Shown piece by piece: positions 24,526 to 32,667 of a stretch of 64,000 bases of DNA. The notes beneath the pieces are model-generated. The model searched no databases and was not told where the DNA came from. It was given only the letters and a program-made list of their open reading frames with translations. Source of the stretch: Actinoplanes flavus (GTDB taxonomy: Bacteria; Actinomycetota; Actinomycetes; Mycobacteriales; Micromonosporaceae). Positions within the stretch are counted from its first letter, which is position 1, and every line of letters starts with the position of its first letter. Location: contig NZ_JAGFNS010000004.1 of NCBI RefSeq assembly GCF_017592555.1, positions 167,471 through 231,470 of the forward strand, in the 5' to 3' direction. A program made the position numbers and the translations under genes.

Positions 24526-26178
24526 TCAGGACCGGGCCTCCATGCCGTTCGCGACGGTCAGGAGGCGGTCGGCCAGGGCGGGATCGGCGGCCCGCACCGC
24601 GGTGAGGTCGGTCCGGGTGTCGAGCTGTTGTGTCCACAGGACCGCCCGGCCCACCTCCAGCAGGCGCAGCGCACGTTCGGGGTCGCCGGCCGCGCAGGCG
24701 CAGGCCGCCGCATTGTCGGTCAGCTGCCGCCCGCTGAGCAGCAGCGACTCGCGGCTGGCCCGGTTCAGGCCGCGCCAGGCGAGCCGGGGCAACAGGTCGA
24801 CGGCGGCCGCGAACCCGTCGGCGGCGTCCGCCCAGTCGGCCATCGCCGCGGCGCTGCGGCCCCAGTTGTGGGCCGCCTTCACCCGTTCCGCGACCGGGGC
24901 GGACCAGACCGCGACACCCTCGTACGCCGTGTCCCGCGCCCGCCGGCCGTCCGGTTCCCGATGGGACAGAGCGTGGCGCGATTGCAGGGCGGCGCTGAGA
25001 TTCGACAGGTACATGACGCGGTCGGCGTGGCCGTCCGGGGTGCCGTCGACGGCCGCCTCGAACAGGCGCACCGCCTCGTCGAGATCCTCGGCCGCGCCGG
25101 TGGCGTCGAACCGGTGACCCAGCGCGAGGCCGAGGTTGGAGTCGTACCCGGGAAGTTCCGGATCGTCCGGCGGCAGCAACGTGATCGCCTCCCGCAGCGC
25201 CTCGATCGCCTCGGTGAGATCCGGCAGCCGCCGGTGTGCCTCGAAACGGATCTGGAGGACCACGCCGAGGTTGCTGAGCAGCTCGGCCCGGCCCAGCAGG
25301 GTCGTGTCCGCGCCGCCGGGGAACGCGGTCGCGGCCCGGCAGGCGTCGACCGCCGCGTCCAAATCCGCCGGGTTCCGTAAGCGGTCGTACCGGCCCCGCA
25401 ACGCGACTCCGAGCGCCGACAGGGTGGTGGGACGTACCGGGTGGCGGCGCCGCAACGCGGCGAGCGACCGCCGGAGCACCTCGATCGCCTCGTTCGCGTC
25501 GTCCAGTTCGCCGAGGTGGCCGAACCGGATCGTCAGCAGGTTGCCCAGCGCGGACAGGACGACGCCGCGGACCAGGCGCCGGCGGCGCCGGGGCAGCCGC
25601 TCCAGCACGTCACGTTTCAGGTCGATCGCCTCGTTGAGGAACCGGATGTCGCCACTGCGCTCGAACCGTTCACGCAGCCGGCCGGCGAGCAGGTCATGAG
25701 TGGCGAAGTCCGGCATTCGCGCCAGCCGGTCGCGCAGCAGTGGGAGCTCGAAATCGATCCGTTCGAGTTCGGGGGTCTCGCCGATGCCGTCGACCCGGGC
25801 CGCAGCGCCGTCCCAGCGGTCGCGGGGGATCTCGTCGATGTCGCGGCGCGCCCGCTCCGGCACGATCTGGTCGCCCTGCCGGTGCAGCAGCAGCTCGGAG
25901 AAGTGGTCGAGAGCGGCCGCGTGGTCGTCGGTCAGCGACGGGTCGGCCAGATGGCGGCACCAGTGCAGCCATCCGGACAGGGCCAGCAGCTCCCACTCGG
26001 CGGGCCCACCGCCGCCCTCCCAGAGGGCGGCGTAGACGCCGGCCAGCCACAGCCGCCGGACCTCCCCGACCGCTTCCGAGGTCAGCACGGCCGCGGTGTC
26101 CCCGGACCGGCGATAGGCGCCGATCCGGGCCGCGATCGTCCCGGCCAGAGCGAGGGCCTGCTCGGACGCGGTCGGCAT
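24526..26178 (-). CDS. TPR-repeat protein of the CHAT-associated type, lacking the CHAT domain
   Basis: 550 residues. An N-terminal helical part with GWLHWCR is followed by at least six TPR-like units built on the formula LxEAIxxxRxAxxxxP...LSNLGxxLxxRF. The end, NRASRESLL...ACACAAGDPERALRLLEVGR then WTQQLDTRTDL, is the helix pair that in CHAT proteins leads into the caspase-like protease; here the protein stops about 30 residues later at ANGMEARS. So it is a sensor-like solenoid without its effector. It follows the DUF4132 gene by 7 bp on the same strand, and a paralogue lies at 38042. Confidence 0.8.
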   Translation of the reverse strand: MPTASEQALALAGTIAARIGAYRRSGDTAAVLTSEAVGEVRRLWLAGVYAALWEGGGGPAEWELLALSGWLHWCRHLADPSLTDDHAAALDHFSELLLHRQGDQIVPERARRDIDEIPRDRWDGAAARVDGIGETPELERIDFELPLLRDRLARMPDFATHDLLAGRLRERFERSGDIRFLNEAIDLKRDVLERLPRRRRRLVRGVVLSALGNLLTIRFGHLGELDDANEAIEVLRRSLAALRRRHPVRPTTLSALGVALRGRYDRLRNPADLDAAVDACRAATAFPGGADTTLLGRAELLSNLGVVLQIRFEAHRRLPDLTEAIEALREAITLLPPDDPELPGYDSNLGLALGHRFDATGAAEDLDEAVRLFEAAVDGTPDGHADRVMYLSNLSAALQSRHALSHREPDGRRARDTAYEGVAVWSAPVAERVKAAHNWGRSAAAMADWADAADGFAAAVDLLPRLAWRGLNRASRESLLLSGRQLTDNAAACACAAGDPERALRLLEVGRAVLWTQQLDTRTDLTAVRAADPALADRLLTVANGMEARS

Positions 26179-26185
26179 GGGCGGG

Positions 26186-28390
26186 TCAACCTCTCAGGGC
26201 ATACAACTCCACCAGGGCCTCGGACAGGGCGACCGGATCACAGTCACCGAACGGGATCCGCCGTGCGGCCCCGAAGTGATCCGATGGCGCTTCGTCGACC
26301 CAGATCTCGGTGATCCGGTGCTCACTAACCGGATCGTACGACGAGGTCGACACCGGCTTGTCCAACTCGGCCAGCAGGGTCAGCCCGCCGGGCAGTTCGG
26401 TCCACAGCCGGGTGTACGGCGTGTACGAGGTGCCGTGCCCCTCACCGTGCCAGCGGCCGTTGACCGGCTCGTCGAACCGGTCGTTGCGCACCGGCCCGAA
26501 CCCGGGCAGGCTGGTCGCCGCGCGCTCGGCCGCGGTGAGCACCACCGCAGGCCGGTTCACCTGCGGGAACGGCTGCATGATCTCGTAGTCGGCGAAAACC
26601 CGTGCCCACGCCGTCAGATCGTCACCGAGTTCCGCCGGGTGCACGATGCGCACCCGGGCGTCGCCGTCGAGGGTCACCGTGTCGTCGTCGAGGTCGGCGA
26701 GAGTGCCGTCCTCGGCGACCCGCACGGCCCGGATCAGCCGGTCGCCGGCGTCGTACTCGCCCCACAGCAGCCGGCGCGCGATCGGGCCGAGGATCGGGTG
26801 CGGCAGCAGGAAGCCGGGCAGATCGCGGGCCGGCCGCGCGTAGCGGGCGAACATGTCGCGTTCCAGGCGGACGAGCTGAACCGCCGCGGCCGCCCGCAGA
26901 TCCTTCTTGAACTGCAGGAACCACGGGTACGCCTCGGGTTTGGTGTCCCGGACGCCGGGCTTGGGCGGCCGGGCCAGCAGTTTCCCGGTCGGCCCCTGCA
27001 CGAAGGCGGTCAGGTGCTCGTCGGTGACCACCGGGAACGAGCGCGGCCCGTAGTCCAGCGTGATCCCGGCATCCAGGCCGAGCGTCGGCGCCAGCCGGTC
27101 GGCGACCTGCGCCACGGTCATGCCGCGGCCGGCGGCCACCTGGGCGAGATACACGCGGAGCCGGTCGTTGCGGGACCCCCGCGACATGCGCTGTTCGATC
27201 GCCAGCAGATGCCGCATCGCCGCGTCCGAACCGATCGCGCACAGCACCGCGTACCCCTCGATGGCCCGCTGGTGGCGGCTGTCCTGCGGCCAGGCGCGCA
27301 CCTTGGGCGCCAGGTAGTCGACCGTGGCGTCGTCGCCGAGGTGCGCCTGCGCGACCACCACCCACGCCTCCGACGGCGGCAGGCCACCGGAGATCCACGC
27401 CTCCATCAGCGCCCGCCCGAATTCCGCCAGACTCGGCCGGTCACACCCGGCGATCAGCTTCTCCACCTCAGGATCGGGTGGCGCCACCATCGGCTGCGCG
27501 GCCTCCCACGACTCGACCACCATGGGCCGGCCGAAGGGCCCCTCCGGATCGCCGGGCGCCGGCTCCGGCGGATCCGCCAGCCGCGACGAGGTCAGCGCCA
27601 GAATCAGGCGGCCGGTGTCCTCGACCGACATGATCCCGCCGTCGGCGAGTGAAATCTTCGGCAGATCGCCGAGATTCAGCCACGACGGAACCTTCGCCCT
27701 CCGTGCGGCTCGCGCCGGCGTCGAAAACAGCGGGGGTACGGGAGTGAGCACACCGTCGTCCGGCCCCACCAGGGCGATGACCGCGGCGTGCACGCTCGCC
27801 CCGTACCCCTCGGCGGTGGTGATCAGCATCGGACCGTGACCGATCGACGCCAGATAGCGCACCGCGTCCTCGGCGTTGCGCCGGCCCGCGCCGGCCCGCC
27901 CGATCGTGGCCGGAACCAGCGCCCGCGCCGCGGTTTCGACATGGCGCTCCAGCCACAGCCGCGCCCACAACCGGGCCGATCCGAGGTGGCGCAGCCATCC
28001 CGCCACGAGACGCGCCGGCTCCGGACCGCGGAACGGCAGCATCAGCACGCCCATCTGGTCGGCGGAGTGGGCCGTTCCCGCCACGGCGAGCGGCAGCGCG
28101 TCCACCCCCAGCCGGGCCACCGCGACCCGGCTCAGGTCGATCCGTTGCGGCACCCGGTAACGCAGCTCGTCGGTCTTGCCGAGCAGCTTGCGCGCGGTCG
28201 CCTCCGGGCCCTCGGCGAGCAGCCACGACACCTGCCGGGCCGGCAGATCGGTGAAGTCTCCGGCGGCGTCCACCGCGTCGGCCCAGCCGGGCTGCTCGGG
28301 CCCGTGGCCCAGCGCCGCGATCCGCGACAGCCAGCGCTCCCGCTCGCCGTCCTCCCACGCCATGACCGTCGCTTCGTCCGTCACCGGCAC
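26186..28390 (-). CDS. DUF4132-domain protein
   Basis: 734 residues. The DUF4132 region covers roughly 430-650: GITLDYGPRSFPVVTDEHLT, LLARPPKPGVRDTK, FKKDLRAAAAVQLVRLERDM and RRLLWGEYD followed by FRVAEDGT-like RAVRVAEDGT and IVHPAEL. The N-terminal 400 residues are helical, HEAT-like. E. coli MolR/YehI-type relatives pair DUF4132 with WGR domains; function is unknown and no active site is evident. First gene of a two-gene operon with the CHAT-less TPR protein. GTG/ATG choice near 28390 follows the first good Met (MPVTDEATVMAWEDGER). Confidence 0.8.
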   Translation of the reverse strand: MPVTDEATVMAWEDGERERWLSRIAALGHGPEQPGWADAVDAAGDFTDLPARQVSWLLAEGPEATARKLLGKTDELRYRVPQRIDLSRVAVARLGVDALPLAVAGTAHSADQMGVLMLPFRGPEPARLVAGWLRHLGSARLWARLWLERHVETAARALVPATIGRAGAGRRNAEDAVRYLASIGHGPMLITTAEGYGASVHAAVIALVGPDDGVLTPVPPLFSTPARAARRAKVPSWLNLGDLPKISLADGGIMSVEDTGRLILALTSSRLADPPEPAPGDPEGPFGRPMVVESWEAAQPMVAPPDPEVEKLIAGCDRPSLAEFGRALMEAWISGGLPPSEAWVVVAQAHLGDDATVDYLAPKVRAWPQDSRHQRAIEGYAVLCAIGSDAAMRHLLAIEQRMSRGSRNDRLRVYLAQVAAGRGMTVAQVADRLAPTLGLDAGITLDYGPRSFPVVTDEHLTAFVQGPTGKLLARPPKPGVRDTKPEAYPWFLQFKKDLRAAAAVQLVRLERDMFARYARPARDLPGFLLPHPILGPIARRLLWGEYDAGDRLIRAVRVAEDGTLADLDDDTVTLDGDARVRIVHPAELGDDLTAWARVFADYEIMQPFPQVNRPAVVLTAAERAATSLPGFGPVRNDRFDEPVNGRWHGEGHGTSYTPYTRLWTELPGGLTLLAELDKPVSTSSYDPVSEHRITEIWVDEAPSDHFGAARRIPFGDCDPVALSEALVELYALRG

Positions 28391-28739
28391 ACCCCCGTGC
28401 TCCTACACATGTCTGTAGCCGGAGACCGTATCCGAGCGCCGCTCAGGCCGCGGCGGCGGAGGAGCGGGCGTGATGCCGGCCGGTCGGCGGCATCAGCGTC
28501 CGGGTGCCGTTCGGGTTGCGGCGGTGGGGGAGGAGCGGGCGTGGTGTCGGCCGGTCGGCGATATCAGGGGTCTGGGTGTCGCTCGGGTTGCGGGGGCGGT
28601 GGCGGGGAGTGGGTGTGGTGTCGGCCGGTTGGCGGGATCAGCGTCCGGGTGCCGCTCGGGACGCGGCGGCGGAGGAACAACGGCTGGCGGGAGTCTGTTC
28701 ATGGCGATCTTCCTGGCCGCAGGCCGATACCGTCTCGAT
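28391..28739. other. Intergenic region filled by imperfect tandem repeats
   Basis: 349 bp between the divergent DUF4132 and methyltransferase genes. Apart from the repeat array at 28461-28680 there is only GC-rich sequence; an ATG at 28701 is an alternative methyltransferase start. No clear promoter seen. Confidence 0.5.
28461..28680. repeat. Imperfect tandem repeat, three units of 71-74 bp
   Basis: Units start GGAGCGGGCG at 28461 and 28532 and GGAGTGGGTG at 28606. Each contains TGTCGGCCGGT and the CGTCCGGGTGCCG(T/C)TCGGG segment in degenerate form. The array is noncoding by context, between divergent genes. Confidence 0.75.
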
Positions 28740-29486
28740 ATGGAGATGTCTCGATCATTCGGTGCGGCGGCGACCGCGTACGCCCTGCACCGCCCCGACT
28801 ACGCGCGGGCCGCCGTCGAGTGGGCCCTCTCACCCGCGCCGGGCCGGCGGGTGCTCGACCTCGGCGCCGGGACCGGAAAGCTCGCCGCGGTCCTGGCCGC
28901 GATGGGCGCCGAGGTCACCGCGGTCGAACCCGATCCCGCCATGCTGGCCGAGCTGCGGCGTACGCTGCCGGATCTCCGGGCGCTGCCGGGCAGCGCCGAG
29001 GCGATCCCGCTGCCGGACGGATCCGCCGACGCGGTGCTGGCCGGAAACGCCCTGCACTGGTTCGACATGGACACCGCCGGGCCGGAGATCACCCGGGTCC
29101 TCGCGCCGGGCGGTGTCCTCGCCGGACTGTGGAACGTCGTCGACGACCGGGTCGACTGGGTCGCCGGTCTGGCGAGAATCAGCGGCAGCGCCGCCATCGG
29201 GCCACGGGACACTCCGGACAGCTGGCGTGCCGAGGCCGCGCGCCTGCGGTTGCCCGGTTTCGGTGTGCCCGAGCAGGCCGCGTTCCCGCACGGGCAGCGC
29301 CGCACGGCCGACTCGCTGGTCGCGACGCTGGCCACCCGGGCCGGGATGCTCGTCATGCCGCCGGGGGAGCGGGAGGCCTCACTCGACCGGATCCGGGCCT
29401 ATCTGGCGAGCCGCCCGGAGACCGCGGACGGCGAGTTCACCCTTCCGATGCTGACCTGTGTGCTCCGCAGTTCCCCGGTGACATGA
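28740..29486 (+). CDS. Class I SAM-dependent methyltransferase
   Basis: 248 residues. FGAAATAYALHRPDYARAAV at the N-terminus and motif I VLDLGAGTGKLAAVLAAMG, motif II VTAVEPDPAML, and LAGNALHWFDMD then ITRVLAPGGVLAGLWN identify the family of ubiquinone/cyclopropane-type Methyltransf_11 proteins with an LHWF motif typical of trans-aconitate/unknown small-molecule methyltransferases. ATG 28740 (MEMSRSF) was chosen; ATG 28701 adds 13 residues. Followed after 7 bp by a hypothetical gene on the same strand. Confidence 0.83.
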   Translation: MEMSRSFGAAATAYALHRPDYARAAVEWALSPAPGRRVLDLGAGTGKLAAVLAAMGAEVTAVEPDPAMLAELRRTLPDLRALPGSAEAIPLPDGSADAVLAGNALHWFDMDTAGPEITRVLAPGGVLAGLWNVVDDRVDWVAGLARISGSAAIGPRDTPDSWRAEAARLRLPGFGVPEQAAFPHGQRRTADSLVATLATRAGMLVMPPGEREASLDRIRAYLASRPETADGEFTLPMLTCVLRSSPVT

Positions 29487-29493
29487 TCATCGG

Positions 29494-30042
29494 ATGTCGA
29501 ATCTGACCGACTACTTCGCGGCGCCCACCGACGGGGTGGCGGCCACCGCCGCGGAGTACACCGAGGGCCGGCCGGGGCTGCTCGATCTCACGCCGCAGGA
29601 CGTGGCGGCCGGTAAAGCGCTGTACAGGCAGAATCCCGTGCTGGGAGCGATGCCCCGGGTACGGACCGCGGCCTCCGGGACACTCGTGGTGCAGAGCAAG
29701 AATGTCGAGCCCGCTCTTTCGATGGCCCAGCTCGAGGAGATTCTGACCGGCCGAATGCGGCGCGTCATCAAGGACGACCCCCGGTGGGCCGCACTGATCG
29801 GTCCGGCCCGGCCCGAGGACGTCGCCGGCGCCGGGGTCGTCTCCCTCACCGACTCGCTCCGCGACGCTCTGGCCGGACTGGACGCCCCGGCGATCCGGGA
29901 GGCGGCCCGGCGGTGGGGCGAGGCCGAGGAGTTCGCGGATGCGGACACCAGTGGTCTCGCGCCGTTTCTCACGGCGCTCGCCGATCTCGCCGCCCGCGCG
30001 CTGACCGGCGGCGAGCACCTCTACTGCCGGGTCGTTTTCTGA
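29494..30042 (+). CDS. Hypothetical protein
   Basis: 182 residues, soluble, acidic, not recognised. It opens MSNLTDYFAAPTDGVAATAA and ends GEHLYCRVVF. The first half resembles nothing I know; the second half is helical with Ala/Asp-rich segments. It lies 7 bp after the methyltransferase gene, so they are probably co-transcribed. A role linked to that enzyme cannot be claimed. Confidence 0.65.
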   Translation: MSNLTDYFAAPTDGVAATAAEYTEGRPGLLDLTPQDVAAGKALYRQNPVLGAMPRVRTAASGTLVVQSKNVEPALSMAQLEEILTGRMRRVIKDDPRWAALIGPARPEDVAGAGVVSLTDSLRDALAGLDAPAIREAARRWGEAEEFADADTSGLAPFLTALADLAARALTGGEHLYCRVVF

Positions 30043-30188
30043 CCGGCCCGGTAGGGAGGCCGACAACTGGCACTGAATCGCCGGGTGACGTTCTATGTAG
30101 ACGTCGTGGGCCGTGGTGAATACCGGTTCGGGCCGGGGTTGTTGATCATCTACCCTCGGAGGGATTTCGGAGCAACGAGAGCGGAACG

Positions 30189-30632
30189 ATGCGTAAGCAA
30201 TTGACGACAGTGGCGGCGCTCCTGGCGGTGTGTGTGCTGGCCGGGTGCACGGGCGGCAGCGGGACGCCGAAGTCCTCGAAGACGACGAAGCCGGGCTCGA
30301 AGACGACCACCCGGACCACCGTGAAGACGACCACGAAGGCGAGCCCCAGCCCGGTCGTGACGGCCAGCGGTCCGAGCCGGTTCGTCATCGTGGTCAAGCA
30401 GGAGCTACCGGAGATCGCCAAGGACCGCACCGACCAGGACATTCAGGCGATCTCGGACACCGCGTGCGCGGCGCTCGCCGCCGGTGATCCCGCGGACGAG
30501 ATCGTCGCGGTGACCCGCTCGCTGGGCACCCTCGACGCCGAGGCGACCGACCAGGCCACCGCCCGCGAGCTGATCAAGCTGGCGATCGACAGCGACTGCC
30601 TGAACCAGGCACCCCGCGTCGACGAGTTCTGA
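30189..30632 (+). CDS. DUF732-like lipoprotein
   Basis: 147 residues. Lipobox VLAGC with Cys 20, then a 40-residue Thr/Lys/Ser-rich linker (KTTTRTTVKTTTKASPSP), then a small helical domain with two Cys (DTACAALAAGD... and ...DSDCLNQAPR) likely joined by a disulfide, the arrangement of actinobacterial DUF732 exported proteins. Function unknown; probably displayed outside the membrane. ATG 30189 lies 10 nt after GAGAGCG. Confidence 0.75.
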   Translation: MRKQLTTVAALLAVCVLAGCTGGSGTPKSSKTTKPGSKTTTRTTVKTTTKASPSPVVTASGPSRFVIVVKQELPEIAKDRTDQDIQAISDTACAALAAGDPADEIVAVTRSLGTLDAEATDQATARELIKLAIDSDCLNQAPRVDEF

Positions 30633-30780
30633 TCAACTCCCGAAGAAGCCGCCGTGACGGAGACGGCCCGCACCGCCGAGCGCCGCCCCCGGCGGACGTC
30701 GAGCGGCGAGTGACTTCGCGAGCACCACGGGTCCTTCTTCCCTCCGAGCTGCCCTGATCCGGGCGGCTTAAGGTTCTCTT

Positions 30781-31203
30781 ATGGAAGTCCCGGCTACGGT
30801 CGGCGCCATGGCGGTCATGACATCCCTGAACCTGGCGGCGCTGACCGGGCAGCGGCTCACCGGCGTGCTGCTCGGGACGGTCGTCTCCCTGCGGTTCACC
30901 GGAGGCGTGAAGGTGCTGTTCGAGGGTGCCGCCCACCTCGACGGGCACGGCCGGCACACCGGCTTCCGGCCCGGCGACGACGCGGCCGAAGCCCTCGTGA
31001 TGCTGCTCGGTGACGTGGTCCGGGATGCGGACACCGGTGACCGCGGAGAGCTGCGGATCGGTTTCAGCAGTGGGGCGCGGCTGGTGGTCGACGCCGACGT
31101 GGACGCCGAGTCGTGGGCGGTCGCCGAGGCCGGCGGCCGGCTGATCGTCTGCCTGGCCAACGGGGAACTGGCCGTCTGGGATCAGGCCGGCGTCACTCCC
31201 TGA
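30781..31203 (+). CDS. DUF6188-like protein
   Basis: 140 residues. The pattern LTGQRLTGVLLGTVVSLRFTG at the start and ELRIGFSSGARLVVDADVDAESWAV...IVCLANGELAVWD at the end fits the small beta-rich DUF6188 family of actinobacteria, whose function is unknown. In-frame ATGs at 30781, 30808 and 30817 compete; the domain starts after the last, so the true start may be internal. It converges with the epimerase gene 31 bp away. Confidence 0.6.
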   Translation: MEVPATVGAMAVMTSLNLAALTGQRLTGVLLGTVVSLRFTGGVKVLFEGAAHLDGHGRHTGFRPGDDAAEALVMLLGDVVRDADTGDRGELRIGFSSGARLVVDADVDAESWAVAEAGGRLIVCLANGELAVWDQAGVTP

Positions 31204-31234
31204 TCCCGCTTGGGTGCAGGCCGGCGTTGTGGGT

Positions 31235-32206
31235 TCAGGCCGGAACCAGGCCCTGTTCCCGCAGCCAGCGGCCGGTGCGGGCCATGCCCTCGCTGAGATC
31301 CACCCGCGGCTGGTAGCCGAGCAGTCGGCGGGCCTTGTCGATCGAGTACGTACCGGTCCGGGCGAAGTACCGCATCGACGTCGCGTTCACCTCGGTCGGC
31401 CCGGTGGCCAACCGGATGGCGGCCCCCATCAGTCCGGCCACGGCCACCGCCACCGGTGTGGGCGCCACGATCGGGCCGCGCTTGCCGAGCATCCGGTAGT
31501 AGTGGCCGAAGAACTCCCGGCACGGCACCCCGGCGCCACCGGTCAGCGTGAACACCTGACCGGCGGCCTCCGGTTTGCCGGCGGCCAGCAGCACCCCGTC
31601 GACCAGGTCGTCGATGTAGACCGGGCTGAAGACGCCGTTGCCGCCGGCCGGCAGCAGGAACCGGTTCTTGCGGATCAGCTCGACCGGCAGAATCGTCCAC
31701 GGCCGGGAGCCGGGCCCGTAGACGTCGCCGGGCCGCACGACGGTCACCGCGATCCGGCCCTCGGCGTGCGCCTGCAACACCACCTGCTCGCCGGCGATCT
31801 TCGTGTCCACGTACGGGTTGCCGTCCGTCCGGACCGGATGGTCCTCGCTCACGCCGTCGGGGAAGCCCAGGTCGGAGAAGGCCCGGATGGACGAGAACTG
31901 CACGAACCGGGTCGCGCCGGCGCGGACCGCCGCGTCCAGGACGTGCCGCGTTCCGGCCACGTTGACCCGCCACTGCTCGTCCATGCCGACCGCGTTCGAG
32001 ACCACGGCCGCCGTGTGGACGACCAGATCGGCCCCGGCGACGGCGTCCTGCCAGTCGCCCTCGTCGCCGACGTCCCCGGCGATCACACCGGTGGCCTCGT
32101 CGGCATGCAGGTCCACGCCGGTGACCGTGTCGCCGCGGGCCCGCAGCCGGGCGGCCAATGCGCGCGCGATGAACCCGTTGGCGCCGGTGATGAAGACTAC
32201 GGACAC
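31235..32206 (-). CDS. NAD-dependent epimerase/dehydratase (3-beta-HSD-like extended SDR)
   Basis: 323 residues from GTG 32206. The Rossmann start VFITGANGFIARALAARL has the extended-SDR TGxxGxxG. VVHTAAVVSN and SSIRAFSDLG follow, and YVDTKIAGEQ supplies the catalytic Tyr-xxx-Lys. FSPVYIDDLVDGVLLA and the C-terminal RLLGYQPRVDLSEGM match sterol/sugar dehydratase-like members. GTG 32206 overlaps the preceding gene by 10 bp. Third gene of the MFS operon; the substrate is unknown. Confidence 0.82.
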   Translation of the reverse strand: MSVVFITGANGFIARALAARLRARGDTVTGVDLHADEATGVIAGDVGDEGDWQDAVAGADLVVHTAAVVSNAVGMDEQWRVNVAGTRHVLDAAVRAGATRFVQFSSIRAFSDLGFPDGVSEDHPVRTDGNPYVDTKIAGEQVVLQAHAEGRIAVTVVRPGDVYGPGSRPWTILPVELIRKNRFLLPAGGNGVFSPVYIDDLVDGVLLAAGKPEAAGQVFTLTGGAGVPCREFFGHYYRMLGKRGPIVAPTPVAVAVAGLMGAAIRLATGPTEVNATSMRYFARTGTYSIDKARRLLGYQPRVDLSEGMARTGRWLREQGLVPA

Positions 32207-32667
32207 CCGATCTCCCGGACGGTCGTCACGATCCCCGTGTTCCGCGACCACTCGGTGTGGAAGCGCACGCATATCGTGAACGACTCCGAGTCGGTCGGCT
32301 GCCCCAGCGCGCTGCCCTGGCCGGTCTGGACGACCCGGACGTCGATCTCGCCGGCGGTCTCCCCGTCGTCCGGGACGCCGCGGGCGACCTCCTGCCGCAG
32401 TACCGTGCCGCCCGCCCCGAAGTGGCTGGTGACCCGGCTGATCAGGGCCTCGCCCAGCTTGCCCGGGGCGGGATTCTCCACCTCGAGCCCTCGGATGATC
32501 TCCTGGCCCTCGGCCTTCAGCAGCTGGTCGTGGGCGTCCTTCTCGGCGGACTCGGCGTAGAGCAGCGCGTTTCTCAGCAGGTTGCCGCCCAGCAGGCAGC
32601 CGCCGATGAGGGTGAGCGCGCCGACGGCCCAGAGCCAGGAATTGCGGCGTTTCTCAGCTATGGGCAT
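32197..32667 (-). CDS. Membrane-anchored hypothetical protein
   Basis: 156 residues. One N-terminal transmembrane helix (WLWAVGALTLIGGCLLGGNL) follows a short basic start, then an extracytoplasmic domain with helix AEKDAHDQLLKAEGQEI and a beta-rich end carrying two Cys (FTICVRFH, REIGCP) that could pair. No known family. Its start overlaps the end of the MFS gene by 14 bp and its end overlaps the epimerase gene, so it is the middle of a three-gene operon. Confidence 0.65.
   Translation of the reverse strand: MPIAEKRRNSWLWAVGALTLIGGCLLGGNLLRNALLYAESAEKDAHDQLLKAEGQEIIRGLEVENPAPGKLGEALISRVTSHFGAGGTVLRQEVARGVPDDGETAGEIDVRVVQTGQGSALGQPTDSESFTICVRFHTEWSRNTGIVTTVREIGCP

Noticed and set aside
30079..30200. 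Short frame from GTG 30079 (TFYVDVVGRGEYRFGPGLLI) before the lipoprotein gene
   Set aside because: About 40 codons, no ribosome site, overlaps the lipoprotein start; cannot be distinguished from chance.
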